Part shown: in pieces, positions 1-9,932 of the stretch
How the letters are laid out: each line of letters starts with the position of its first letter
Numbering within the stretch: position 1 is the stretch's first letter
Source of the DNA: Zygnema cylindricum
Taxonomy: Eukaryota > Streptophyta > Zygnematophyceae > Zygnematales > Zygnemataceae
NCBI GenBank assembly: GCA_037447655.1
Contig: JBBHKE010001556.1
Location: 124,001 to 188,000, forward strand
Direction: 5' to 3'
DNA: 64,000 nt
Translations under genes and position numbers: made by a program
Notes under the pieces: model-generated
What the model was told of the DNA's origin: nothing
The model's input: only the letters and a program-made list of their open reading frames with translations
Databases searched by the model: none

Positions 1-130
1 CTTATCCGTATTGTAATCCGCACTTCTACATTACTGGATCAATGTCTCCCGTAAGACTGTTTCAGTTAAATGAACTATCCTACGTATTAATGTTTAACTA
101 ATTATCAAACCATATAGTACGTAACACTAG

Positions 131-212
131 GGCTAGACTTAACGATTAGGGCTATCGGCTACTGGCTGCCTACCGTTCGGCAGGTACCAGGATAGAATCT
201 TGGGGTAGTCAC
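131..212 (+). other. tRNA-like module in LTR of A, antisense to the element
   Basis: On the plus strand an A-box-like stretch (TTAACGATTAGGGC) is followed some 45 bases later by a T-arm-like stretch ending in a degenerate B box (AGGATAGAATCTT). It lies 229-310 bases from the LTR start, matching the other copies. It is too degenerate to be a tRNA gene. Confidence 0.5.
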
Positions 213-310
213 ATATCCTTTTAGTAATAAAAACCCCTAACGGTAAATAAACAAATATATATATTTCCCGTAAACCTCTGGATAGCCTAGGTAGCCATGG
301 CTCTAGCTTC

Positions 311-357
311 CTCTCCAACTACTCAATGACTACGACAAGTTTGAGAGTTGTAGAGAG
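311..357 (-). other. Conserved U3 stem-loop, copy in LTR of A
   Basis: Arms CTCTC, CAACT and CTCAA (and complements) pair with small bulges around the loop TGACTACGACAAGT. The loop recurs in other LTRs while the stem sequence changes. Confidence 0.65.
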
Positions 358-441
358 AAGTTAGAGGTAGACTGCCTCGTCCCTTTTCTATATTTCTATT
401 TAGATCTAGAAAATACTTTAAACGGACCATTAATTTCTACA

Positions 442-460
442 CTCCCCTTATTTTCTAGTC
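442..460 (-). other. Polypurine tract of element A
   Basis: The minus strand reads GACTAGAAAATAAGGGGAG immediately before the LTR start TGTAG. This is the plus-strand DNA primer site of LTR retroelements, and the same tract precedes the 3' LTRs of E, H and L. Confidence 0.8.
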
Positions 461-479
461 AGTCTTTAATTTTAGACCA

Positions 480-1245
480 CACTTCTCGCTGCAGAAAATT
501 AGCTTAGGGGAAGGCACAGGTTTGGTCATCATATTAACTACCATCTCACCATCTAGTCAGTACTATAGACTGATTGTTTTGTTTTTTACTTTCTCTCTAA
601 CAAAGCTGAGTCTAATGTCCATGTTTTTGGCTTTAAAATGATGTTTAGGATTGGTAGAAATAGCGATTGCTGCCTGATTGTCACAAAAAAAATTATGCAC
701 ACCACTCTTAAGGTGACCAAGCTCACCAAGCAAAGACTTGACCCACATCAACTCTTTTACAGCAGAGCAAGAGGCCATATACTCGCTCTCCATGGTGGAC
801 TGAGCAATATTTTTTTGCTGTTTGCTACTCCAACAGCAAGCCCCATCACCCACATATAATATATATCGAGAAGTGCATCTCCTCATCGGAGCATCACCAT
901 AACTGGCATCACTCCAAGTAGTGATATCAGTATTCTCCCCACCCAAATGCAACCATAGATCCCTAGTTCCTATCAAATATCTAAGGACTTTCTTAGCTTC
1001 CTCCTAATCCCTCTTAGTAGGAGCATTTAGACTTCTACTCAGTACTCCTACAGCTGCAGCTAAATCTGGCCGGGTACAATTCATAAAATAAATTAGACTT
1101 CCCACTACTTGCCTGTAAGGAATAGTGTGCATGAACTTCCGTTCTTCAGGAGATAATTCCTCGTCTAAGACTATGACTCCTTCTTCCTCACTCCCCTCAC
1201 TTCCCTTCTTCAACTCCATTGGAGTTGTACAACTATTAGCTTTAT
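480..1245 (-). pseudogene. Copia RT C-terminus and RNase H, element A
   Basis: Minus-strand remnant of the polyprotein 3' end. The RT end is seen in the motif SLIYFMNCTRPDLAAAVG near 1030-1090. RNase H follows with the acidic residues in WSDASYGD, ESEYMA and DNQAAI. The frame is open except for a TAG near 1000, where relatives have Trp in D-W-E-A-A-K. Downstream of 563 the frame is closed early, and the usual C-terminal D-M-M-T-K-P region is only a degraded trace. The 5' side is cut by the 10-N gap, so protease, integrase and most of RT are missing from the assembly. It is closest to K and L in this window. It is a dead copy, not a host gene. Confidence 0.85.
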
Positions 1246-1255
1246 NNNNNNNNNN
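1246..1255. other. Assembly gap (10 N)
   Basis: Ten N separate RT/RNase H from gag of the same minus-strand element. At least protease, integrase and the RT N-terminus (about 2.5 kb in relatives) are absent. The true gap size is probably not ten bases. Confidence 0.95.
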
Positions 1256-1321
1256 GATCACGCCCTATGCATCTTAGATTCCACTCTTTCTAATTATATG
1301 ATTAGTACTTCGAGGGTCTAC

Positions 1322-2566
1322 TCATGCTTCTGTAGTAAATGGCATACGTCCCTTACCTACCGAGTAGTACCTGAACCTCGTAATGGTACCCCTATTAAGA
1401 TCACTCCCTTTTGTGGAACCTCGAAGCATCCCCTTCACTCTCCCACTGACGTAAATGTCGACCACCACTAACCGCCTTCGCACTACTCTCCTTCTTTCTG
1501 CTTCCATTTGGAATAGTTTTGAAACCACCTTTCTCTCCCTCTCCTTTTCTTTCCCCTCCTTATCCACATTCCAACTTCTAAGTTCTTCCAAACAAGGGCA
1601 TCCCTCAATATAATGACCCGGTTCCTTACAAAAGAAACAAACCCCCTTTTTCAAAGCTTTCCTTTCTTTTCCTCTCCCTCTCTTTCCACCAAAGTTTTGA
1701 TAAGGTTTACCTTCGTCTTTCTTCCTCTCATCACGCTTCCGCCAATCACCACCAGCTGTAAATGCAGTCACCCTCTCACTTCCCCTACGAAGCTCCAAGG
1801 TGTTTTCCCTCACTAGAATTATCCCCATGGTAATGCTCCAAGTCCATGATGAGCCATCCATTCCCTGCATACGGTAAATGATGTCTTCGTACTCATCTGG
1901 GAGCTTCATGATTAGTATATTAATCTTTCTCACCTTAGATTCTACGTATCCCGCACTAGCAAGCTCAACATATAACGCAGCAATATCATTGCAAAACTCT
2001 ATCATGCTACCGCCTTTATAAACATAGGCCTCTATTTATTGTTTTACTAACTGCTGCCTCTGTATACTCTCACTCTTATAAATCTTAATTAGTGTTTCCC
2101 AGATTTCCGAAGACTTGGTTAGACTTAAAAGAGTGATAGCTATGGACTTAGATACATATCTAAGTATGAGATGATTTGCTATAGTGTTTTTATATTCCCA
2201 TATTTTTCTGTCATTTTCTTCAGTTTTAATCCCTATAAGTGGTACCATAGCGGAGAGCCTAGCTCCCCTCACCTTAGGTGTCCCTTTATCCTTCTCCCCT
2301 ATTACCTCATCCACGGCAAGGTTTTTCCTATCACCTTCCGTTGCATCTGAACTCCGGTAGATATTCTCGGCAGCCTGAGATGATTCTCCATAGTAAGCTC
2401 CTCCAAAGCCAGATGGCGGACGTCTCACTTGTCCCGAAACAATTCCCCATAAGTGCTTCTCAAAAAGCAACCCCTCTATCGTAAACTCCCAATAAGTGAA
2501 GTCAGTTCCATCGAACATAGGCACCCTAGCTGGTGTGCCCAAAACCTGAAATTCTATGGGCTCCAT
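1322..2566 (-). pseudogene. Copia gag, element A
   Basis: Minus-strand gag starting M-E-P-I-E-F-Q-V-L-G-T-P. The first six codons and CA of the Gln codon lie in the LTR, and the rest is internal. The N-terminal part shows L-W-G-I-V-S-G-Q-V-R-R-P as in E. A zinc knuckle follows, CFFCKEPGHYIEGC (CX2CX4HX4C), near 1610-1650. The frame is continuous except for one TAA near 2036, before the conserved Y-V-Y-K-G-G segment. Downstream of the knuckle the protein is basic, and no protease D-S-G motif is visible before the gap. The nucleocapsid-like product would bind retroelement RNA in cytoplasmic particles. I chose this start because the same ATG position recurs in every relative. Confidence 0.85.
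2532..2546 (-). other. Primer-binding site of element A (mutated)
   Basis: The minus strand reads GGTTTTGGGCACACC directly after the LTR end ...TTTCA. It differs at two positions from the consensus GGTTATGGGCCCACC, which is complementary to the initiator Met tRNA anticodon arm. It is inside the gag frame. Confidence 0.6.
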
Positions 2567-2833
2567 TACCCACAGAAATTCGCAGATCCAAAAGAAACTA
2601 ATCTAGATTGTGCCGACTCCAAGTTGATATAAACCCAAATGAATGATCCCTTGACAATCAGAACCCCTATTCACCTTCACCCCTGTGAAGAGATGACCTT
2701 CTGTGTGCTCAGTTCCACCAGAGAATGCAAAGCTTGAATATGTGTTTTGGACAATATTCCCTACTTTGACTTTTCCACTGAATAAGTGCCACTTTGGCTA
2801 GCAAAGACTCTGACTGACTACACCCCTGTGTAG
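2547..2833 (-). repeat. Truncated 5' LTR of element A
   Basis: Only the last ~287 bases of the LTR remain, ending ATGGAGCCC...TTTCA on the minus strand. At 2833/2834 the sequence switches abruptly to the gag zinc-knuckle region of another element (A'). About 700 bases of LTR are missing. Confidence 0.7.
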
Positions 2834-3740
2834 CTGGCCGTTTGGAGGCCTTGATCCAAATCCATTCGATTGATTTCCTCTTCCTCCTCCACCAAAGTTT
2901 CCATATGGTTACTTGGGATCTTTATCCACCCATTTAGTTCCAGCAGCCAATGCTTGAACACTCTTGCCTCCTCTTTGAACCTCAATCATTCTTTCCTGAA
3001 CCAAAATCATACCCATAAGGGAGTTTCAGATCCACTGATGATCTGGCAAAATCTTAAAGTATGTTAACAATGTTTTCATAGCCATTTGGGAGCTTCATCA
3101 ACAAAGTATTCACTTTCTTTTTCTCGGTCTCCCTTTTTCCAGCACTCTCCAACTCTATAAATAACCTGGCTTAGTCATTACAATCTTCTAACATCTTTCC
3201 CCCTTTGTAAACGTAAACTTATACTATCAGATCTGCCAACTTCTACTGCTGAATCGTACCACTCTTGTAAATGTTGACAAGAGCCTCCCAAAACTTTTCT
3301 GCCCTGTTCACATCAAGATGAGGTGTAGCAACAACTTGAGTGAGAAGCCCGAGAACAAAATGAGTTGCCACAATGTTGTTGAAACCCATATTTCGGTATC
3401 ATTTGGCTCGGTTTTCGAACATCTACTGCCAAAACTGATCCATTAGCTATCGGTGTGAGTTTCTCCTTCCCTTTCTCCTTCCGTTTGTCCAACACGATAC
3501 ATTCTCTATCATCCTCTACCACCTCTGCCTACGAAGATCCTCTTGCGAATCGAGATCCTCCAAACCCTGGTGGAATTCTAATTTTGCAGTTGGCCGACGC
3601 ACACGACCACTCACAATGCCCCATAGACATTTATCAAACAATGTAACCCTCATCATGGTTTCCCAAGTATATGAACCATTTTCCATTGTAAATGGGACCC
3701 TAGAAGGTGGGCCCATAACCTGTAATTCCGTGACCTCCGT
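2834..3740 (-). pseudogene. Copia gag fragment, element A'
   Basis: Minus-strand gag closely related to the gag of E. It carries V-M-G-P-P-S-R-V-P, then L-W-G-I-V-S-G-R-V-R-R-P, and ends at a Gly-rich stretch (N-F-G-G-G-G-R-G) just before where the zinc knuckle should be. Several frameshifts and stops break it. The start codon position in the LTR reads ACG instead of ATG. Everything downstream of the Gly-rich linker is missing at the junction with A. Its 5' LTR (3721-4690) is intact-looking, so this is the 5' end of an element whose 3' part was lost by deletion or recombination. Confidence 0.8.
3706..3720 (-). other. Primer-binding site of element A'
   Basis: The minus strand reads GGTTATGGGCCCACC right after the LTR end. 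This is the full 15-base consensus complementary to the anticodon stem-loop of plant-type initiator tRNA-Met. Confidence 0.8.
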
Positions 3741-4449
3741 TTGTCCACAAAATGTCGAACTTATATGAAGCCTTTAGGATAATATTTGCAAATTTTACTT
3801 TGGCAATGAATAGGTGACACCCTGGCACGCAAATACTCTGACCAACTACACCTTTGTGTAGCCTAGACTCCCATGATTCAGCAACAACAGGATTCACTGA
3901 ATAAGCTGTCTTGAGCATTAAGTTATTGCTAGCAAAAGATGGCCTATAAATACAGATGCACTCTCGAATAGAGGCCGCAACCTCATTTTCTATTAGTCTT
4001 AAGCTCCCTCTTTGAACCTACTGCTAGTGTACCTAGCCAATCAAAAAGCTATAAGGTACAAAAAGGTATAGGTAGCGATGTACTTCTTGTACGGCCATAG
4101 TACCGCATGGCCGCTCCACTGACGCGTGTCAGTTCTTGAGCCGTAGCTGCTCCCCCCCTAATATCCTCTGTCTAATAAAAACTTGCCACATATCACTCGT
4201 CGACATGTGTTTTGCTAACCGCTTAAAGTCCACTTTGGTACACCGGCTCTTTTGTTAGCCGTTTAGTTTGATCCGGACATTTGATTTCGTCCATCAAAAT
4301 TAAATGTCGTTTCGTACATTCCGTGCGATGCGGATTTCGTGCAAACCTATAGATTTCGATGTTCAATTTATCTCGTAAACTGTTAAATAAAATATGTCGC
4401 TTTGTTATATATAAATGTTAATCACATCCAATATACTTTGACGATCTTC

Positions 4450-4488
4450 AAGACCTAACGGATAAGACAAACGGCTATGCCGTATGGC
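4450..4488 (+). other. Partial tRNA-like module (A-box half) in LTR of A'
   Basis: The plus strand carries AGACCTAACGGATAAG, matching the A-box half of the module in E. The T-arm/B-box half is not recognisable here. It lies 202-240 bases from the LTR start. Confidence 0.4.
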
Positions 4489-4606
4489 AACTATCAGGGA
4501 AGTCATATGATAAAATCATGGTCTTGTCCATATATTTTGCATGAGCTGTGTATTCAGTTCCATCTCTCTACCTCCTTGTTTGCTTGGGGCAGCCATGGCT
4601 GCCAGC

Positions 4607-4640
4607 CAGTCCTCAATGACTACGACAAGTATGAGGACTG
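4607..4640 (-). other. Conserved U3 stem-loop, copy in LTR of A'
   Basis: Perfect 9-bp stem CAGTCCTCA/TGAGGACTG enclosing ATGACTACGACAAGTA. The stem sequence differs from the copy in A, but the loop is the same. Confidence 0.75.
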
Positions 4641-4690
4641 TAGTAGATCATGAACAAAGAACTAGAATATAAAATACCTTTTTCAACATT

Positions 4691-5339
4691 CTTTTCCCCC
4701 TCGGAAAATTTGATGCTAGAATCAAAGGATCTCTCTTTGAGGTTCTAATTCCATTTTCGGGTAAAATAGAGTTTTCAATCTCTGTTCTGTGGATCACTTG
4801 TTTTTGTCGGAGTGTTGTTTTTGTCGAAGTGGTGGTGGCACTGTGTGTCAGAGTGGTGGTGGAAGATTGCTCTCCACATTTGTCTCACTTTGTCAAGGAT
4901 GATATATTCCATCTCCATTTTGTTTCTCGCCTTTGGTGTAAGAGCAAATACATCTATTGAATCTGATTCTTCTTTCACTGAGATATTTCTAGCCACTAAA
5001 ATTTTACCACTACCTAGTAAATTGACTCTATATCTTTTTATGTTTTTGTCATATCCTACTAGGATGCCAAGAATTCCTTTTTGCTCCATTTTCCATGGGT
5101 CATTGTTGAGATTAAATACTTTGCTTCCAAACACTCTAAAATGACTAACATTTGGTTTCTCTTTTGTCCAAATTTCATAAGGCCTTCTCTTGTAGTTGCT
5201 CTTTTTTCTGACTTGCTTTTAATATAGACTGCATAATTTAGGGCCTCTGCCCAAAATTAAAAATTCAGTCTTTTGTCAACAAGCATTGTCCGAGCACATT
5301 CATTTAAGGTTATGACAATGATCGGATTATAGATCTGAC
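4691..5339 (-). pseudogene. Copia integrase C-terminal fragment, element O
   Basis: The minus strand encodes the end of an integrase core (M-L-V-D-K-R-L-N, F-W-A-E-A-L-N-Y-A) followed by F-G-S-K-V-F and G-I-L-G-I-L-V-G-Y-D, the conserved segment after the Copia integrase core. A stop and a frameshift near 5145-5230 break it. It is bounded on both sides by younger LTR insertions: A' at 4690 and the LTR of M at 5340. It is an old host copy into which the others inserted. Confidence 0.8.
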
Positions 5340-6298
5340 TGTTGTTCTACAATCACCGGTGCAGGTGGAGGAGCACCAGTAGTAGTAGAAGTAGACATGA
5401 TACACTATCAGAAGCTATCAAGAATCCTACCAAACAGCTGTTTTCAAGTGCTCGCCAAATTGTATACAAGCATCCAAACTTCACGAAACTTTATCAAACT
5501 ATAGAGCAGCATAAACATTGTCAATTCGCAAAGTTTCAATACAATTGACTTGACAACATTCAAAATATAAAACTCAGAAGTTTCCCAAAAACTGTTTGCA
5601 GTTTTACTACTTTAAAGTCTGAATACATAAAATGTTCTACGTCCTAAGTCTTATACTATAATTGAGTATCTACACTTAATATTCCTATTACATACTAATG
5701 TACCACCGATACAAGTGATCTTAGGAGATACATCCAAAGAACTAAACTGCCACTAAGATCTAAGTATTCTTAGTCACACTAAGGTTGATCTACCACTGTA
5801 CAATTCCACTACTGAAAGATCTATACAAGTGATTTGTTCAAATACTTGCCGCCAGCTTAGTGACACTTGTCTGGATACGTCCATTCAGCTATTGCACAAC
5901 ACCTGCCAGTATGTTACTTCTTTATGTTCTTATGAATCTCGTCCGTTGACTTGATTTATATCAATTGCAATTGCGCAGTCTAGTTCCGGATCACATTCAA
6001 ATATCTATGACTTCCTCATAGTTGCCTTGTCCCAGTCCAAAATAGTCGCAGTTGCGTTTGTCTTGTATGCGTTGCACCTGCGTTGTTCGTACAGACCGTA
6101 TCAAGAATTACCGCAGCTGCGCTTGTCTTGTTTGTGTCGCAGCTGCGTTGTTGCGCTTGATGTGTGACACGCGTATGCGGGTGTCGGTGCCACTCGAAAT
6201 ACCTGCACTTTGTTTCAAGTGACGACACGTGTCCTTGTGGATCTATCTTTCTCTCAACCTATTAATTTACTGAGACTTAAAGCTTTCCAAAAACAACA
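5340..6298 (-). repeat. 3' LTR of Copia element M
   Basis: Minus-strand LTR of 959 bases: TGTTGTTTTTGGAAAGC at 6298, ending ...GAACAACA at 5340. Its last 59 bases hold an ATG and codons for M-S-T-S-T-T-T-G-A-P-P-P ending in E-Q-(Q). A polypurine tract lies at 6299. A cluster of CGCAGCTGCG-like motifs sits at 6048-6160. The left flank is CTGAC; the matching right TSD is not visible because the element's 5' end is lost. Confidence 0.8.
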
Positions 6299-6317
6299 CT
6301 CCCATAAAGCTTTAGAC
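6299..6317 (-). other. Polypurine tract of element M
   Basis: The minus strand reads GTCTAAAGCTTTATGGGAG before the LTR start TGTTG. It is the QQ-group tract and is also seen at 40428 (I) and 63171 (N). Confidence 0.7.
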
Positions 6318-6489
6318 TAAGTAGTGTAGCTGCGATGCAAAACTAGCGCAGTATGGGAGTCTAGCAACGAAGCAATTTTAGCTATTCTCTTAGTGCCACT
6401 TCATTCATATGTTGGACTAGCGGAGCATGGCAGTATCGCAATGTAGCAGCTCAGCTATTCACCCAATCCTAGTGCATCCCTACAATAAT

Positions 6490-8471
6490 TCAACTTGGGA
6501 GTAGGAAGAGCTTTAGTAAGCATATCGGTAACCATTTTTGCATCTGGCAGATAGCATAATTTAATCACCCTAGAGAACACTTTTTCTCTTACAAAGTGTA
6601 ATCTTACATCCATGTGCTTTCTCTTGAATTGATGACTCGTGTTAGAGGCAATGGCAATGACAGCCTGGTTTTCAAACTAGATCACCTGTGGGCAAACCTG
6701 TATGTATCCCAATTCTTGCAGCATGGATTTCACCCATAAAATATCCTCGAGGAACTTTGGACATTCGACTCCATTTGATTGTGCTGTGACCTTTTGAAGT
6801 TTGTTGCTCGAGCAGCAAGTCACGTTTCCAATTTGTAGAAGAATCCCGAGGTGGATTTCCTGCTTGTCATGTCGCTATAGCTTGCATCACTCCACGTTTG
6901 CAGCTTCACTTCTCCTCCGCCTAGTGTGAGTTTGAGGTCTTTGGTTCCAGCCAGATATCTTAAGACTCTCCTTGCCGTATCACAGTCAGACTTTTTGGAT
7001 TCTCGAGACTTCTGCTCAGTACCCAAACTGCTGCAGCAATATCCGGACGGGTACAGTTCATGAAATATATTAATTTTCCCACTATTTGTCTGTAAGGTAT
7101 TAGTGTCATAGGATCATCCTTTCCTGATTGTGAATACTCGCTAATAATGACACCTAGTTCTAGCTCTTCTCCCTCTAACTTATGCCGAAACTCCATTGGA
7201 GTTAAACATCCTTTTGCCCCCCGCATTCCATACTCATCTAACATGTTTCCAATAGCTTCCTTTTGAGTTAATTTTATTAGCCTCTTATTTCTTTCCCTCT
7301 CTACTTGGATACCCAAAATATATTTTGCCTCACCGAGGTCTTTCATTTCGAAACGTGAATTTAAAGTAGTTTCCGCGATTGATTTGCTAATTAACAGTAA
7401 ATCATCTACATACACTGCTATATACATTATCCCATCCTGGCCCTTTAGATTATAGACAGAGTGATCAGAAGATATCCTTTGAAATCCTAAACTAGTTAAA
7501 AACTCATCTAGCTTCAAATTCCATTGCCTAAGGCTTGTTTTAGGCAATACAAAGATTTTAATAATTTACATACTACGTGTTCTTTCCTCGGCTATGCATA
7601 CATTTCAAGCTACTGCATGTAAATGGTCTACTCTAGTTCTCCATGCAAAAAAGCTATCTTTACATCCATCTGATGTATCTATATTATCTATAGCAGCTAG
7701 GGATAGCAAAATCTTAAGTGTCGGAAAACTTAGAACCGGAGAGAAAGTTTCTTCAAAATCAATTCCATCCTTTTGATTATATCCCTTTGCAACAAGTCTG
7801 CCCTTATATCGTTCAATGGTGTTATCAAGATTTTACTTCACCTTGAATACCCATATGTTGCTAATCGCTTTTCGGTCGGGAGGAAGGTCCACAAGCTCCC
7901 ATGTCTAAGCCTCCATGATTGACTTCATTTCGTCTTTTGCTGCCTCGATCTAGTTATTCCGCTTTACTGATGAGAAGGCCTCTCGGATGGTTAGAGGCTC
8001 CCCTGAGGCTGTTGAGTAGGCAAAGTGAGAGCTTGCTTGCAGGTGGCTGCTGGATCTTTTTTCCCTCAGAAATTCTGAAGCTGAGATCGTCGGTTCCCGC
8101 GCATTGCACTGATTGCGCTGGTTGCAATTTGTTTGCATTGTCCGCTATTGGTCCGGTTGGAATTGAACTTGTTAGGGAATTTCAAGAATTTCAAACTCCT
8201 GGGTTACCATCGGGAAGTTATGCACACGCGGGACAATATGATGAATGCAATCTAAAATGACATATTCTTGTATTTTTTGCTAATTTTGTTGCTCTATCAT
8301 TTCAAACAGATCTATCGAGTCTTGTTCATCTTTGACAATTATATATCTCGCTTCAACTATTTTCTACCTTTCTAATTCAAAGACTAGATAACCTTTTGAG
8401 TGATCATCATATCTTAAAAAGATACCCGATAATCCTTTCGGTTCCATTTTCCATCTATCATTAGATGTATC
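6490..8471 (-). pseudogene. Copia integrase end, RT and RNase H, element M
   Basis: Heavily broken minus-strand pol. RT is best preserved at 6960-7547, with AVYVDDLLLISKS (the Y-V-D-D catalytic motif) and FMNCTRPDIAAAVW. RNase H has W-S-D-A-S-Y-S-D near 6880. The RT N-terminus and the post-integrase linker (7550-8470) carry many stops, yet G-Y-D/R-Y-D-D-H-S-K-G-Y remains readable near 8410. A ~150-base stretch at 6318-6490 does not match relatives and may be an insertion. The gene is cut at 8471 by the LTR inserted at 8472. Confidence 0.8.
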
Positions 8472-9232
8472 TGTAATTCTGTGACCTCCATTGGTACACA
8501 GAATGTCCAGCTTATGTGAAGCCTCTAGGATAGTATATGCACTTTTGACTTTGACAATATAAGTCCCACCTGGGACGCAAAATCTCTAACCAACTACACC
8601 CCTGTGTAGCCTGGACTCCCCTGAGTCCGCAGCAAAAAGAATCACTGAATTTGCTCACCTGAGCATTAAGTTATGGCTGACCAAAGTTGGTCCATAAATA
8701 CAGGTGCTCTCTGGGAGAGAGGCTGAAAAACCAAAAATATTCTAAGTCCTAAGCTACCTCTCTAAACCTATCTCTAAGGTACTAGACCAATCATATTATT
8801 GTAAAGTACAAGAAGGTACAGGTACCGCTGTACTTCTTGTACGACCATAGTACGGCATGGCCGGTCCGCTGACGCGTGTCAGTTCCGGAGCCGTAGTTGC
8901 TCTTCCCGTAATGTCCGTTGTCCAACCATATGTTGCCACGTGTCATCCGCCGACATCTGCTCCGCAAACCGCCAAATGTCTATTCCGGTATTCCGGCCCC
9001 ACTGTGAGTCGTTCGATCTAGACATTTTAATTTCGTCCGTCGAAATTAAATGTTAATTCGTAATTTTCGTGCGGTCCCGATTTCGTGCGACGCGGTATGT
9101 TTCCATGCATAAATCGTTCCGTAACTTGTTAAATGAAATGTCCGGCGCTGTACGACTTTAAATTATTATCGCGCCATATACATGTATCGAATCTTCAAGG
9201 CTTACTGGATAAGGCGTACGGCTGTTCCGTAC
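8472..9232 (-). repeat. Truncated FQ-group LTR inserted in M
   Basis: The minus-strand LTR end ATGGAGGTCACAGAATTACA lies at 8472-8491. The left flank GTATC sits inside M's pol. The LTR runs to 9232, where it stops mid-sequence against B's LTR. About 250-350 bases of its start are missing. The A-box half of the tRNA-like module is at 9196-9232. Confidence 0.75.
9196..9232 (+). other. Partial tRNA-like module at LTR-LTR junction
   Basis: The plus strand carries CTTACTGGATAAGGCG, similar to the D-arm/A-box of the E module. It ends at the junction with B's LTR. Confidence 0.4.
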
Positions 9233-9932
9233 GATCCGTACGGACAAGTGCAGCCAGCGCAGCTAGCGCAACTGCAGATAATATGACTAGGATAGATCTC
9301 GAGTAATGATGATTGTACGGTAGTGGTAGCTTAGTAGTTGCTTAGTGGTAGCTTGGTTTCTGACATACGAAGAGTGCGGTGTAAATATTCTGTAAAACAG
9401 AGGTTTGTTATTTTGACTAATTAGTTTATTAGAGTAGATACACTACGGCTGGTATGCCTCCGTACTCTGAGTATACCTTGCAGGACTTAGATTATTTTAT
9501 GTATCGCAGTCATGTTTATCAAAGCAATGGCAAATTGTTTTCTACATCTTTGACCTGTTGGTGTGATCACTCTGTTTGGTGCTTTCATGTGAAACTTTGT
9601 GGAGTTATTCTATGATATAGAATATATATGTGTGTGAAGTTTCATTGTATTCCAGTATCTCTGTAAGATTCTGTGAGCAGTCTAAGTGGTTAGTTTGTGA
9701 AGCTGTCAACTGTTTTTGTGAAACTCTGGAGCCTATATCTTCTAGATGCCTTGGTGGATTTAGCTGTAACTTTGGGAGTTTATAGTGTATATCGTATATT
9801 GCTTATTGGTGCAGTTTGAGGTGATTCTGTTCAGTTTGGAGTAATCTGTGCTGTCTGTAACACAGCTGTTTTTGAGGTAGTCTGTGGGTGTTTCCGTGAG
9901 TAATCCATGGCTGAAATAGGCTATGGACAACA
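9233..9932 (+). repeat. 5' LTR of element B (truncated)
   Basis: Aligns base for base with 12789-13488. It ends ATGGCTGAAATAGG...GACAACA at 9932, so the gag ATG (9907) lies 26 bases inside the LTR. The 5' end is lost at the fusion GTAC|GATCCGTACGG. Confidence 0.85.

Larger units (their letters stand above)
1..441 (-). repeat. 3' LTR of Copia element A (runs off the left edge)
   Basis: On the minus strand the LTR opens with TGTAGAAATTAATGG at 441, directly after a purine tract (complement of 442-455). It closely matches the LTR at 32730-33795, which has a clean TSD. It contains the conserved stem-loop (311-357) and the antisense tRNA-like module (131-212). The 3' end of this LTR is outside the window. 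Confidence 0.85.
3721..4690 (-). repeat. 5' LTR of element A'
   Basis: Minus-strand LTR of 970 bases, from TGTTGAAAAAGG at 4690 to ...GAATTACA at 3721, followed by the PBS. The flank at 4691 is an older Copia integrase fragment rather than a polypurine tract, so this is a 5' LTR inserted into element O. Confidence 0.8.

Noticed and set aside
7919-8260. 113-codon plus-strand ORF
   Set aside because: It is antisense to the degraded RT/linker region of M, with no domain.
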